Of a stretch of DNA of 6,375 nt, positions 6,322 through 6,375 are shown piece by piece; the first letter of the stretch is position 1, and every line of letters begins with the position of its first letter. The translations under genes and the position numbers were made by a program. The stretch spans positions 1 to 6,375 of the forward strand of contig WTJB01000160.1 of NCBI GenBank assembly GCA_011526335.1, written 5' to 3'. Source of the stretch: Candidatus Arcticimaribacter sp. (GTDB taxonomy: Bacteria; Bacteroidota; Bacteroidia; Flavobacteriales; Flavobacteriaceae). The notes under the pieces were generated by a model. It saw only the letters and a list, made by a program, of their open reading frames with translations. It did not search any database and was not told where the DNA came from.

Positions 6322-6375
6322 ATGTATGCAATCGTAGAGATAGCAGGGCAGCAATTTAAAGTTGCAAAAGACCAA
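6322..6375 (+). CDS. rplU: 50S ribosomal protein L21 (3' partial, first 18 codons)
   Basis: Only the first 18 codons lie in the window. They encode MYAIVEIAGQQFKVAKDQ, which is the highly conserved amino terminus of bacterial ribosomal protein L21 (consensus MYAIVEIGGKQYKV), a 23S rRNA-binding component of the large subunit. The ATG is fixed by the start of this conserved sequence and by the promoter just upstream. In most bacteria rpmA (L27) follows rplU; that would lie beyond the window. Confidence 0.95.
   Translation, partial: MYAIVEIAGQQFKVAKDQ

Overview
The window looks like chromosomal DNA from a member of the Bacteroidota, most likely a flavobacterium. Both non-coding promoters fit the Bacteroidota -7 consensus TAnnTTTG (one also has a well-placed -33 TTTG). 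The genes lack clear Shine-Dalgarno sequences, and base composition is moderate and slightly AT-rich. It also carries a PKD-like SusE/SPI-type lipoprotein style typical of this phylum. Species cannot be named from the sequence alone.

Positions 1-5216 (+) hold the 3' part of a glycan-biosynthesis operon of five tightly packed genes. In order these are a GT4 glycosyltransferase (5' end outside the window), a small PglC-type phosphoglycosyl transferase, a PglD-type N-acetyltransferase, a PglE-type PLP aminotransferase and a PglF/WbpM-type membrane UDP-GlcNAc 4,6-dehydratase. The junctions are overlaps of 8, 14 and 1 nt and then a 4-nt gap, so the set is almost certainly co-transcribed and translationally coupled. 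Together the last four can take UDP-GlcNAc through the 4-keto-6-deoxy and 4-amino sugars to UDP-N,N'-diacetylbacillosamine and load its phospho-sugar on undecaprenyl phosphate. The GT4 enzyme would then add a further sugar. Gene order is the exact reverse of the biochemical order.

Positions 5213-6175 (-) hold a convergent gene for a lipoprotein with a PKD-like fold and an unassigned C-terminal beta-rich domain. Its stop codon and that of the dehydratase interlock in a TTAA tetranucleotide, leaving no intergenic space. Positions 6176-6321 form a 146-nt divergent promoter region. From 6322 onward the window enters rplU (ribosomal protein L21), of which only 18 codons are seen.

I see no mobile element, CRISPR, tRNA or rRNA and no convincing intrinsic terminator. 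The main content is a recognisable bacillosamine-type glycan initiation module, not a new class of system. The least explained element is the lipoprotein between the glycan operon and rplU.
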